Assembly: GCA_910584345.1 (NCBI GenBank) | Contig: CAJTZX010000039.1 | Location: 1 to 40,803 of the forward strand | Length of the DNA: 40,803 bases | Direction: 5' to 3' | Source of the DNA: an uncultured Eubacterium sp. | GTDB lineage: Bacteria; Bacillota; Clostridia; Lachnospirales; Lachnospiraceae | Shown: piece after piece, positions 1 through 6,934 of the stretch | Position numbering within the stretch: the first letter of the stretch is position 1 | Layout of the letters: every line of letters begins with the position of its first letter | The notes under the pieces: generated by a model | Seen by the model: the letters and a program-made list of their open reading frames with translations, nothing else | What the model was told of the DNA's origin: nothing | Database searches by the model: none | Program-made: the position numbers and the translations under genes

Positions 1-2
1 AC

Positions 3-134
3 GCACGCATTTATGGCAGGCTGCTTGAAATGTGTGTGCCTGTCCGCTTTACGGGTGGCGATTTCCGCAAAATAACGGCACAGCAGAAAATGGAACGTCT
101 TAAAAAGCTGATGGAGGGAGGCGAAAGCCAATGA
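3..134 (+). CDS. C-terminal end of an element gene of unknown function (partial)
   Basis: An open frame enters from the left edge and runs 43 codons to a TGA at 132-134, overlapping the ATG of xis by 4 bp (ATGA), which suggests translational coupling. The visible tail is basic and ends in MEGGESQ. It has an amphipathic Lys/Arg/Gln-rich stretch (ITAQQKMERLKKLMEGG) but no motif that I can name. Genes just upstream of xis in Tn1549-like elements are usually small regulators or mobilisation accessory proteins. That is family context only and does not identify this gene. Confidence 0.6.
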   Translation, partial: ARIYGRLLEMCVPVRFTGGDFRKITAQQKMERLKKLMEGGESQ

Positions 135-325
135 AGGAAGTTCCGATTTGGGAAAAGAGTAATCTAAGTCTGGAAGAAGCTGCCGCTTATTCCGGAATTG
201 GTATGAATAAACTGCGTGAGCTTACCAACGAGAAAAACTGTCGCTTTGTTTTGTGGGTTGGCAATAAGCGGTTAATCAAACGCCGACTGTTCGATCAGTA
301 TATTGAGCAGGAATATTCTATCTGA
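131..325 (+). CDS. xis: Excisionase of a Tn916-type element
   Basis: A 64-residue basic protein that matches the Tn916 Xis pattern: a PIWEK start, a helix-turn-helix-like segment (LSLEEAAAYSGIGMNKLREL, residues about 13-32), then the short strand with WVGNKRLIKRR (residues 42-52). Family knowledge: Xis is a winged-helix architectural protein that binds near the element ends and directs the integrase toward excision. It precedes int by about 120 bp on the same strand and has a GGAGG-like site at 115-121 (ggagggaggcg). A terminator-like hairpin follows it at 327-348, so xis and int may be separately controlled. Confidence 0.9.
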   Translation: MKEVPIWEKSNLSLEEAAAYSGIGMNKLRELTNEKNCRFVLWVGNKRLIKRRLFDQYIEQEYSI

Positions 326-326
326 C

Positions 327-348
327 AATGGAGATTATCTCATTTTTT
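327..348 (+). terminator. Terminator-like hairpin between xis and int
   Basis: GAGA (331-334) and TCTC (338-341) form a short stem with a TTA loop. It is extended by AAT/ATT pairs with one bulged G, and a run of six T follows at 343-348. The stem is short, so this is a weak or partial terminator. It begins two bases after the xis stop codon. Confidence 0.45.
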
Positions 349-379
349 GTAGTTTTTATGAATCTTATGGTGTAAAATC

Positions 380-418
380 AGCTTTGATATGGTACAATGA
401 ATGAGTCATATCAAGGCT
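380..418 (+). promoter_or_regulatory. 12-bp inverted repeat upstream of int
   Basis: AGCTTTGATATG (380-391) pairs with CATATCAAGGCT (407-418): 11 Watson-Crick pairs and one G-T, with a 15-nt spacer. A TACAAT that could serve as a -10 (393-398) sits inside the spacer, and the int ribosome binding site follows 14 bp downstream. It may be an operator over the integrase promoter or an RNA hairpin in the leader. The role is inferred. Confidence 0.5.
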
Positions 419-445
419 CTTTCCACCACGGAAAGGAGTTTGAAA

Positions 446-1645
446 ATGTCTGAGAAACGGAAAGACAATAAAGGACGAATCTTAAAGACAGGGGAGAGCC
501 AGAGAAAAGACCTGATTTATCAGTACCGCTATACGGATATCCACGGAAAGCGGCAGACTGTTTATTCTTCGGATTTGAAGGAACTGCGGGAAAAAGAAAA
601 GGTAATTCAAAAGCAGATTGATGAAGGGATTGATTATGCCGCTGGAGAAGTCACGGTTATCGCTTTACTGGAACGCTATATCAGTTTGAAACAGGGTGTG
701 CGCTATAATACCAAAGTCGGGTACAATTTTGTGCTGAATCTGATTAAGAAAGAGGATTTCGGCTGTCGGCAAATAAGGGATATTAAGGTGTCGGATGCCC
801 AGCAGTGGATCATGAAGCTACATAATGACGGAAAGGGATACAGCACGATTACAAGTGTCCGAGGTGTCGTCAAGCCTGCTTTTCAAATGGCGTATAATGA
901 AGACATTATTCGCAGGAATCCATTTGATTTTAAGCTAGTTGATGTTGTGCCAAACGATTCACAGAAACGTATCGCCATGACAGAGGAACAGCAGGAACTT
1001 TGGATGGATTTTATTCGTGAAGATAAAACCTACGCAAAGTATTATGATGAATTTGTCGTGCTGCTGGGAACAGGAATGCGTGTCAGTGAATTTTGCGGTT
1101 TGACGAAAAGTGACCTTGATTTTCAAAATCGAAAAATCCGTGTTGACAAACAGCTTGTCAGGGAACGGGGTGGAAAGTATTATGTTGAGAAAACAAAGAC
1201 TGAATGCGGATGCCGCTTTATCCCAATGACAGAGGAAGTGTATCACAGCTTGAAGAATATCCTTGCCAACCGTCCGAAATTGAAAACAGAAGCAATCATA
1301 GACGGTTACAGCAGTTTTCTTCTGCTAGACAAAGATGATAAACCGAAAGTGGCGTTACATATTGAAAATGAGATGCGTTGGGCAATGAAGAAATACAAGA
1401 AGCTGCATCCGGACAATCCATTGCCACATATTACGCCCCATGTATTACGCCACACATTCTGTACCAACATGGCAAACGCAGGTATGGACATTAAGACCTT
1501 ACAGTATGTAATGGGACATTCGGACGTAGGCGTTACGCTGAATGTCTACACCCATGTCAGCTATGACCGTGCGGCGGAGCAGATGGCAAAAATCTTGGAC
1601 TTCAAAGAAGCGGATATGCATGGAAAACAGAGAAAATCAGGTTGA
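446..1645 (+). CDS. int: Tn916-family tyrosine integrase
   Basis: A 399-residue site-specific recombinase that cuts and rejoins the element ends. The N-terminus (MSEKRKDNKGRILKTGESQ) closely resembles Tn916 Int and is the arm-binding domain. A SAM-like core-binding domain follows (about 75-165), then the catalytic domain. Catalytic residues are visible: Arg212 (GTGMRVSEF), His332 and Arg335 (HVLRHTFC), His358 (GHSDVG) and the nucleophile Tyr368 (NVYTHVSY). The ATG at 446 is chosen over an in-frame ATG at 401 because AAAGGAG lies 6 bp upstream at 433-439 and because the family starts there. The gene looks intact. It points at the element end, as in relatives, and is probably controlled through the inverted repeat just upstream. 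Confidence 0.95.
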   Translation: MSEKRKDNKGRILKTGESQRKDLIYQYRYTDIHGKRQTVYSSDLKELREKEKVIQKQIDEGIDYAAGEVTVIALLERYISLKQGVRYNTKVGYNFVLNLIKKEDFGCRQIRDIKVSDAQQWIMKLHNDGKGYSTITSVRGVVKPAFQMAYNEDIIRRNPFDFKLVDVVPNDSQKRIAMTEEQQELWMDFIREDKTYAKYYDEFVVLLGTGMRVSEFCGLTKSDLDFQNRKIRVDKQLVRERGGKYYVEKTKTECGCRFIPMTEEVYHSLKNILANRPKLKTEAIIDGYSSFLLLDKDDKPKVALHIENEMRWAMKKYKKLHPDNPLPHITPHVLRHTFCTNMANAGMDIKTLQYVMGHSDVGVTLNVYTHVSYDRAAEQMAKILDFKEADMHGKQRKSG

Positions 1646-1659
1646 GAAGTACACTAATC

Positions 1660-1683
1660 TACTACACCAATTACTACACCATT
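1660..1683 (+). repeat. Two 12-bp direct repeats at the element end
   Basis: TACTACACCAAT (1660-1671) is followed directly by TACTACACCATT (1672-1683), 11 of 12 bases identical. A TGCGTA/TACGCA inverted repeat (1696-1701 and 1716-1721) lies just beyond. Tn916-type integrases bind short direct repeats near both ends through their N-terminal domain, so these are candidate arm sites. Confidence 0.5.
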
Positions 1684-1763
1684 TGCCCGTAAATTTGCGT
1701 AGATTTATAACGAATTACGCAGATTAAGGGTAAAAAACCAAAAATGAAAAAAGCGCCGGAAAG

Positions 1764-1777
1764 CTTGAAATATCAAG
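1764..1777. other. Candidate core/att region near the element end
   Basis: The imperfect palindrome CTTGAAATATCAAG has two 5-bp arms around AATA. It lies between the terminal repeats of the element and the first host gene at 1809. Tyrosine integrases exchange strands at short, AT-rich dyads, so this is a candidate crossover region. The string ATATCAAGG also occurs in the inverted repeat upstream of int. Without the other end this is a guess. Confidence 0.3.
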
Positions 1778-1808
1778 GTTTGAAGGCTTATGAAGGGATA
1801 TAAAAGAT

Positions 1809-2273
1809 ATGATTAAAATATTATTCATTTGCCACGGCAACATCTGCCGCAGCCCAATTGCTGAATACATAATGAAAGATCTAGTCCAAAAACACAATTT
1901 AGCAGCTGAATTTGAAATTTCCTCAGCTGCTACAAGTACAGAGGAAATCGGAAATCCGGTCTATCCACCTGCAAGGGACGAGCTGCGCAGGCATGGTATC
2001 AGCTGCACAGGCCACCGTGCCAGACAGGTAGTTAAAGCAGATTATGATTACTATGATTATTTAATCGTTATGGACCGCATGAATATCCGAAATCTGAATA
2101 GGATCATAGGTAGTGATCCTCAGGGAAAGGTCAGTAAACTGCGCAGCTTTGCAGGAATATCAGGAGATATAGAAGATCCATGGTATACAGGCGCATTTGC
2201 TGAGGTATACGATCAGATTTTGGAAGGATGCCGTGCTCTGCTTACCAGGCTGTATCCAAATTGTGAACTTTAG
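1809..2273 (+). CDS. Low-molecular-weight protein-tyrosine phosphatase
   Basis: A cytosolic 154-residue enzyme that removes phosphate from phosphotyrosine or related phosphoproteins. The P-loop CHGNICRS gives the nucleophile Cys8 and Arg14 of the CX5R motif, and the general acid is Asp123 in DPWYTGAF near the C-terminus. Length and motif spacing match the family. AAGGGA lies about 10 bp before the ATG. It is the first chromosomal gene beyond the mobile element, and the insertion lies only some tens of bases upstream. Its native promoter may therefore have been separated, and transcription may depend on the element end. No kinase partner is adjacent, so the substrate is unknown. Confidence 0.9.
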   Translation: MIKILFICHGNICRSPIAEYIMKDLVQKHNLAAEFEISSAATSTEEIGNPVYPPARDELRRHGISCTGHRARQVVKADYDYYDYLIVMDRMNIRNLNRIIGSDPQGKVSKLRSFAGISGDIEDPWYTGAFAEVYDQILEGCRALLTRLYPNCEL

Positions 2274-2549
2274 ATGAATTTTTCTTAATATCCAAAAAAA
2301 TACAGTATTCATTTCGGATAAAATAAAAGAGTAGTATCACGGGTAAGTAAAGGGGAATAGTAAACAATCATAAAACAATCATGAAAGATGAAAGCATATA
2401 GGGGAGAAAAACGGGAGAAAATTGTATCGAAGAGCAAGTATGTAATGTAGTAAAGTGCCCATATACATATAAATGACAGGTAGTTAAACAATATCCTGTA
2501 ATCTGTTAATAAAAGATTATTTACAATATAAGAATGAAAGGAATACGGT
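2274..2549. other. AT-rich intergenic gap
   Basis: These 276 bp separate the phosphatase from the subtilase. I see no open frame worth calling, no clear terminator (only a 5-bp TATCC/GGATA pair around 2290-2320) and no convincing promoter. TACAAT at 2522-2527 could be a -10 for the subtilase but lacks a good -35. Confidence 0.4.
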
Positions 2550-4718
2550 ATGAATAAGAGAAAAATAGCAGCATGGTTTCTGGCAGCGACAGCTGCTTTC
2601 TGGTCGATAGTACCGATGTGTACGAATGTAGTACAGGTGCAGGCGCACAGTGATGAAGTGGAGATACCGAAGCTGGAAGAAGGGACTTATGTGAAAGGAG
2701 AAGCGCTTGTGTCGATGACGACGACGCAGGCAGCTGCTTTGACCAGGGAGGGAACTGCCAGCTTTGATAAAAATATTCAGGTCGAAGAGTGCTGGGAATT
2801 CGGTACGGCGCAGGATGCGCAGTCTGAGCGGATTAAAGATTATGTCGCTCTTGTCAGTTCGGATACATATTCTACGGAAGAATTAATGGAGATTGCCGCG
2901 GATAAGTATTATGTGGATGCGGTAGCGCCGAATAGTTATGCGCATTTATGTGACGTTGGAAAAGATACACTGTCGGATTATCAGTGGTATCTGGACGGAG
3001 CTGGGAGCTTTTATACAGGCAGTAAAGGAGTAAGGTTCTCAGGTTTGACGGCGGAGCCGTCAATGCAGCCGGTAGTGGCTTTGATTGATACGGGGGTAGA
3101 TTATACAAATGAAGATTTGAAAGATTCGATGTGGGTGAATCCTTACCAGTCGAGAGGGCTGGAGGGGACTTATGGGTATGATTTTGCAAATGGGGATGAT
3201 GATCCGATGGATATGGATGGACATGGGACTCATTGTGCAGGTGTGATCGCGGCGCAGCAGGAGAATGCGGCAGGCATTACGGGCATTAGTAATGCAAAGA
3301 TTATGGCGCTAAAGGTTGTAAAGGATAATTCGGATGTTTTTGATGTTGCAGGGGCGGTCAGAGCTTTTGAATATATTGTCCGGGCGCAGGAGATGGGGGT
3401 GCAGGTTGCTGCGGTTAATTGCTCCTGGGGAGGCAGCAGGGATTCGGGCGCTATTTTAAATACTTTGATTGATAAAATGGGGGCAAACGGTGCGTTGACA
3501 GTATTTGCAGCGGGAAATGATGCTACAGACTGGGACACGATACCGATGTCTATGCGGACGGTACCTTATGACATGGATAGTAAATATATTGTAGTAGTGG
3601 GCGCCAGTGATGAAAATGATGATAGGGTGTATTTTTCGGATTATGGAAATACACAGGTAGATTTGTTTGCACCTGGTTCTAATATTGTGTCAACGGTGCA
3701 GAAGGGAAAGTTTTTACCGCAGCTTTGGACACAGGAGAAGCGTCAGCAGATGACAGCATATTATAATACGGTAAATGGGATTGAAGATTTTTATACATCG
3801 TCAGATATTCAGGGACTTAGAACTGACTACACAGTGCAGTTGAGCTATGAACCGAAAGTAGGTTTTTTAGACCAGGCGGATGGATGTTTGAAATATACGG
3901 TAAAATATAACCGCAGGCTTGCGTTTCCTATGACGGCGGATGAAAAAGAACTGTTTGAAGTCGGTGCGGAACAGGCCGGATTTATTTATTTGGATGTTAC
4001 GGATTGGAATTTGGATACGAATAAAACGTATTATATCAGTTGTATGATGGCTGAGAATGATGGCGACGGTGTACCGGCCTGGGAATCGGTGGAAAAAGTG
4101 AGTACGGCGAAAAACTGCCGGTTTATTCAGGCGGGAGGAAAAACATACCTTGCTCTGATTGGCATTACGACGCAGAAGACACGGCCGACGACTTATTATT
4201 TTGATAATTTTGCAGTATCGGTAGCGGATCCGGATACGGAGCAGTTTGAAAAGTGTGATATTATGTCAGGTTCTTCTATGGCTGCGCCGATAGTGACAGG
4301 TGCGGTGGCAGTTTTACGAAGTGTGAATCCTTCCTTGCGTGCAGAAGAAATTCGAAGTTTGCTGATGCAGTGTACACGTAGTGTGGAAACGCTGGAGAAT
4401 GCCTGTGTTACAGGAGGAATTCTGGATTTATCCGGTATTGCAGTGCAGGCAACCGGATTAAGGCTGAACAAGGTTTCTGCTAATGTACGTTATGGCAGTA
4501 AGCTGCAGTTGATTGCAACGGTATTGCCAAAAAACGCTGTGAATGCAGATGTGAAATGGACAACCAGCAATCCGGCGTATGCGTCTGTATCTGCCAACGG
4601 TGTTGTTAAGGTGAAAAAGGCTGGAGTTGGAAAAACGGTTAAAATTAAGGCATCTACGATTGATGGTACAAAGCTTCAGGAGATATGTAAGGTTAAAATT
4701 CTGAAAGCAAAAAAATAG
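2550..4718 (+). CDS. Secreted S8 subtilisin-family serine protease with Ig-like tail
   Basis: A 722-residue exported protease. The N-terminus is basic then hydrophobic (MNKRKIAAWFLAATAAF...) with likely signal cleavage near residues 32-34. A prodomain-like region follows to about 165. The triad is complete: Asp180 (ALIDTGVDY), His225 (GHGTHCAGV) and Ser576 (MSGSSMAAP), with the oxyanion Asn323 (AAGND). The segment between APG (374-376) and Ser576 is about 200 residues, whereas subtilisin has about 20. An extra domain rich in beta-strand-like sequence is therefore inserted in the catalytic core (roughly 384-570). Residues about 638-722 resemble a bacterial Ig-like (Big2) domain (KWTTSNPAYASVSANGVVK). 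There is no sorting signal, so it is probably released or loosely wall-bound. AAAGGAA precedes the ATG. Substrate unknown. Confidence 0.92.
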   Translation: MNKRKIAAWFLAATAAFWSIVPMCTNVVQVQAHSDEVEIPKLEEGTYVKGEALVSMTTTQAAALTREGTASFDKNIQVEECWEFGTAQDAQSERIKDYVALVSSDTYSTEELMEIAADKYYVDAVAPNSYAHLCDVGKDTLSDYQWYLDGAGSFYTGSKGVRFSGLTAEPSMQPVVALIDTGVDYTNEDLKDSMWVNPYQSRGLEGTYGYDFANGDDDPMDMDGHGTHCAGVIAAQQENAAGITGISNAKIMALKVVKDNSDVFDVAGAVRAFEYIVRAQEMGVQVAAVNCSWGGSRDSGAILNTLIDKMGANGALTVFAAGNDATDWDTIPMSMRTVPYDMDSKYIVVVGASDENDDRVYFSDYGNTQVDLFAPGSNIVSTVQKGKFLPQLWTQEKRQQMTAYYNTVNGIEDFYTSSDIQGLRTDYTVQLSYEPKVGFLDQADGCLKYTVKYNRRLAFPMTADEKELFEVGAEQAGFIYLDVTDWNLDTNKTYYISCMMAENDGDGVPAWESVEKVSTAKNCRFIQAGGKTYLALIGITTQKTRPTTYYFDNFAVSVADPDTEQFEKCDIMSGSSMAAPIVTGAVAVLRSVNPSLRAEEIRSLLMQCTRSVETLENACVTGGILDLSGIAVQATGLRLNKVSANVRYGSKLQLIATVLPKNAVNADVKWTTSNPAYASVSANGVVKVKKAGVGKTVKIKASTIDGTKLQEICKVKILKAKK

Positions 4719-4728
4719 AAAGATGAAG

Positions 4729-4746
4729 AATGCTGCGGCATTTTAA
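4729..4746 (+). terminator. Weak hairpin after the subtilase
   Basis: AATGC (4729-4733) and GCATT (4738-4742) form a 5-bp stem with a TGCG loop followed by TT. It starts 10 bp after the subtilase stop. It is short, so read-through into the DUF1653 gene is plausible. Confidence 0.35.
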
Positions 4747-4775
4747 CAAAATATTTGAGAAAGAAGCAGAGAAGG

Positions 4776-5459
4776 ATGATGGAAAGGATACCAAAAACAG
4801 GAGAGATTTATAAAGACGGTTCAAATAAGGTTTATCAGATTGTTACAGTTGCCGTTCATGCAGATACAGGAGAACGGATGGCAGTATACCAGGCAATGTT
4901 TGGGGAATTTCGTATTTATGCGAAAGAGGTGCAGAAGTTTATGTCTGAGTATGAACAGCATCATTTAAATGCCAATATAGAGATGTCGGAACAAGGAAAG
5001 TCAAAAGAACAAGGAATATCGAAAGAAAATCATCCAGATTTGAGTGCAAAGGCTGAGTTTCGGCCACGTACACAATCACCTGCTGAATCCAGACGTGCAT
5101 TGCGTCAGAACGTATCAGAATCGTCTGGGGAAGGCACATACTACTATGAAAAACGCCGCCGTCAAATGGAAGAGCGGGAGCAGCGCAGGGAGTTGTTTCG
5201 TAAATCAGAAAGGAACGAAAGCGCTACTGAGGAATTACGTGCAAATCCGTGTCTGATTAAATTTTTGGAAGCTGATACGTATGAAGAAAAATTTCATGTA
5301 TTAAATGAAATACAAAACGATGTCACAGATCGTCTGATCGATGATATTGCGGTTGTGCTGGATGTGGTCATTCCTGAAGGCGCGTTAAATGACCGGTTTC
5401 ACCAGCTTCGCAATATTATACTGACCAGACAGAAATATGAAACAAATCGGTTTCGTTAA
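4776..5459 (+). CDS. DUF1653 domain protein
   Basis: About 227 residues. The N-terminal 65 residues fit DUF1653 (GEIYKDGSNKVYQIVTVAVH, then YQAMFGEFRIYAKEVQKFMSE), a small beta-rich domain of unknown function found in many Clostridia. The middle (about 75-150) is highly charged, rich in Glu, Lys, Arg, Ser and Gln, and probably disordered or coiled. The C-terminal 75 residues (KFLEADTYEEKFHVLNEI, DDIAVVLDVVIPEG) look folded and helical. There is no signal peptide, so it is cytosolic. The start is uncertain: in-frame ATGs lie at 4776 and 4779 and a TTG at 4755, and none has a well-spaced ribosome site. It follows the subtilase by less than 60 bp and converges with the CYTH gene. Confidence 0.8.
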   Translation: MMERIPKTGEIYKDGSNKVYQIVTVAVHADTGERMAVYQAMFGEFRIYAKEVQKFMSEYEQHHLNANIEMSEQGKSKEQGISKENHPDLSAKAEFRPRTQSPAESRRALRQNVSESSGEGTYYYEKRRRQMEEREQRRELFRKSERNESATEELRANPCLIKFLEADTYEEKFHVLNEIQNDVTDRLIDDIAVVLDVVIPEGALNDRFHQLRNIILTRQKYETNRFR

Positions 5460-5490
5460 AATGTTATGTTAGTAATCTGTGACAGCCACG

Positions 5491-5988
5491 TCAAGTCAGT
5501 GAGCCTTTGCTCATTTCGCTGTTGTGATAACGGCTGTCATAGGTAACGTCTTTTCCAAACCAGTCCGGAGGGGTAAAAGAATCTGCTTCTTCTATAGAAG
5601 CAAATTCAACTTCTGCCAGAATGGTGCCTTCCAGTTTACCGTGGAAAATGTCTAGTTCGATAGTATGTGAATGATCTAATGGGATATAATATCTGCGCTT
5701 TGTAATGAAAATACCATCGGTTTTTTTGCGCAGGTGTTCGTATGCTTCTTTCGAGAGAGGCATTTCTTGCTCCAGATGTGCCATCAGACCGGAGCTTTTG
5801 TAAGTTAAAAAGTAAGTATCGTCCATTTTTCGTATCCGTATGGTAGGGTTTGTACATAAGTATCCTTGCTCAATTTCATGATACGTATATTGTTCCAAAT
5901 GTTCAGGGATCCGTTTTGGAATAAATTTACGTTCTATTTCCATATTTGCTGCATTGGATGGATTTGTTTTTGACATAGAAGTTTGCAT
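5491..5988 (-). CDS. CYTH domain protein (triphosphate tunnel family)
   Basis: 165 residues, read from the minus strand. It carries the diagnostic ExExK motif (EIERKF, Glu17, Glu19, Lys21) and later charged strands (RIRKMDD, ITKRRYYIPL, ELDIFHG, AEVEF) that line the tunnel in CYTH enzymes. The family includes inorganic triphosphatases, thiamine triphosphatases and class IV adenylate cyclases. The exact substrate cannot be told, and a triphosphatase is the most common outcome for bacterial members of this size. An extra 15-residue Ser/Asn-rich leader precedes the motif. The start is supported by AAAGGAG 7 bp upstream. The gene stands alone and converges with the DUF1653 gene, with no obvious shared terminator. 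Confidence 0.87.
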   Translation of the reverse strand: MQTSMSKTNPSNAANMEIERKFIPKRIPEHLEQYTYHEIEQGYLCTNPTIRIRKMDDTYFLTYKSSGLMAHLEQEMPLSKEAYEHLRKKTDGIFITKRRYYIPLDHSHTIELDIFHGKLEGTILAEVEFASIEEADSFTPPDWFGKDVTYDSRYHNSEMSKGSLT

Positions 5989-6119
5989 AAAAATCTCCTT
6001 TGGAATATTTTTCTATCATTAAAGATAACGGATATGGGAAAAAAAAGCAATGCATGTTTGCAAAGTGGTACAGGATATGGTATTTTAAAGTAAAATTTCT
6101 GGCTGGATGGGCACACTGG

Positions 6120-6143
6120 AACGATATAGTAAAATTTATCGTT
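6120..6143. promoter_or_regulatory. Inverted repeat upstream of the DJ-1 gene
   Basis: AACGATA (6120-6126) and TATCGTT (6137-6143) are perfect 7-bp arms around a 10-nt AT-rich spacer that contains TAAAAT. It lies 43 bp before the DJ-1 ATG. The position suits an operator overlapping a promoter, but no good -35 was found. Confidence 0.4.
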
Positions 6144-6185
6144 TGTGAATATAAAAATAAATGAAAAAACAGGAGGATTTACAAA

Positions 6186-6743
6186 ATGAATAAAATAGCC
6201 GTATTTTTTGCAGATGGTTGTGAAGAAATAGAAGGATTAACTGTAGTGGATATGCTTCGCCGGGCAAAGCTGGATGTCGTCAGCATATCGATCACTGGAA
6301 ATAAGGAAATCCATGGTTCTCATAATATCACTTTTTTTGCGGATACCACTTTTGAGGAAGTGTCATTAGATTTGGAAACCTTTGATGGTGTGGTTCTTCC
6401 AGGAGGAGCTGTAGGAACCGCAAATTTGGGTGCGCACGAAGGTGTTGTCAGTACGATAAAAAAATTTGCAGAAGAAGGAAAGCTGGTTGCAGCAATTTGT
6501 GCAGCCCCAAGTGTGTTAGGGGCAAACGGCATTTTACAGGGAAAGCGTGCAACCTGTCATCCGGGATGGGAAGATAAGCTGATCGGAGCAGTTATTTTAG
6601 AAGACCGTGCAGTTGTAGACGATCATATTATTACGAGCCGCGGCATGGGAACTTCGATTGATTTTTCATTGGCTATTATTCAAAAAATGGCAGATGAGGA
6701 TGTTATAGAAAATGTAAAAAAAGGAATTGTGTATGGATGCTAG
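6186..6743 (+). CDS. DJ-1/PfpI-family protein
   Basis: 185 residues with the DJ-1 fold signature. The nucleophile elbow AAICAAPSVLG places the reactive cysteine at Cys105 (human DJ-1 Cys106), and the supporting acid is Glu16 in GCEEIEG (human Glu18). GVVLPGG and the C-terminal TSRGMGTSIDFSLAII also match the DJ-1 subfamily rather than PfpI proteases. Relatives have been assigned glyoxalase III, deglycase or redox-chaperone activities, and the true activity is debated. It is cytosolic. AGGAGG is placed about 8 bp before the ATG. It has its own upstream region with a 7-bp inverted repeat and appears monocistronic. Confidence 0.9.
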   Translation: MNKIAVFFADGCEEIEGLTVVDMLRRAKLDVVSISITGNKEIHGSHNITFFADTTFEEVSLDLETFDGVVLPGGAVGTANLGAHEGVVSTIKKFAEEGKLVAAICAAPSVLGANGILQGKRATCHPGWEDKLIGAVILEDRAVVDDHIITSRGMGTSIDFSLAIIQKMADEDVIENVKKGIVYGC

Positions 6744-6807
6744 TATTTAGTGCTCCATCCGGTCAGAAATTGTATAAAAGATAGATGGGTCAGTTTGTGC
6801 AGTAGGA

Positions 6808-6868
6808 CATGGCTGTTCCTACCAAGCGTGATGGTCTTCATGCAAAGTAATTGGTAGGAACAGCCATG
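6808..6868. repeat. 18-bp perfect inverted repeat between convergent genes
   Basis: CATGGCTGTTCCTACCAA (6808-6825) is exactly complementary to 6851-6868, with a 25-nt loop. It lies between the ends of the DJ-1 gene and the convergent hydrolase gene. No T-run follows on either strand, so it is not a canonical terminator. It may be a palindromic intergenic repeat, a processed RNA hairpin or an element that stabilises transcript 3' ends. AT-rich imperfect repeats of TTGTTATATTGCTATTT type follow up to about 6945. Confidence 0.75.
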
Positions 6869-6934
6869 CAATAACAAAATCTTTTAATAGAATCTTTTGT
6901 TATATTGCTTATTGTTATATTGCTATATTTATTG

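Larger units (their letters stand above)
1..1790 (+). mobile_element. Terminal part of a Tn916/Tn1549-family integrative conjugative element
   Basis: The window opens inside a mobile element. Three tightly packed genes run toward the element end: the tail of an unknown gene, an excisionase and a tyrosine integrase, the standard terminal module of Tn916-like elements. About 160 bp of repeat-rich non-coding DNA follow the integrase, and then an ordinary chromosomal gene begins at 1809. The exact end is not visible because the other end and the empty site are outside the window; the limit of about 1790 is an estimate. Conjugation and cargo genes would lie upstream of the window. Confidence 0.8.

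Noticed and set aside
2872..3538. Long minus-strand open frames inside the subtilase gene
   Set aside because: They lie wholly within a gene with complete catalytic motifs and a signal peptide, have no ribosome sites and encode low-complexity Pro/Ser/Ala-rich sequence. They are shadows.
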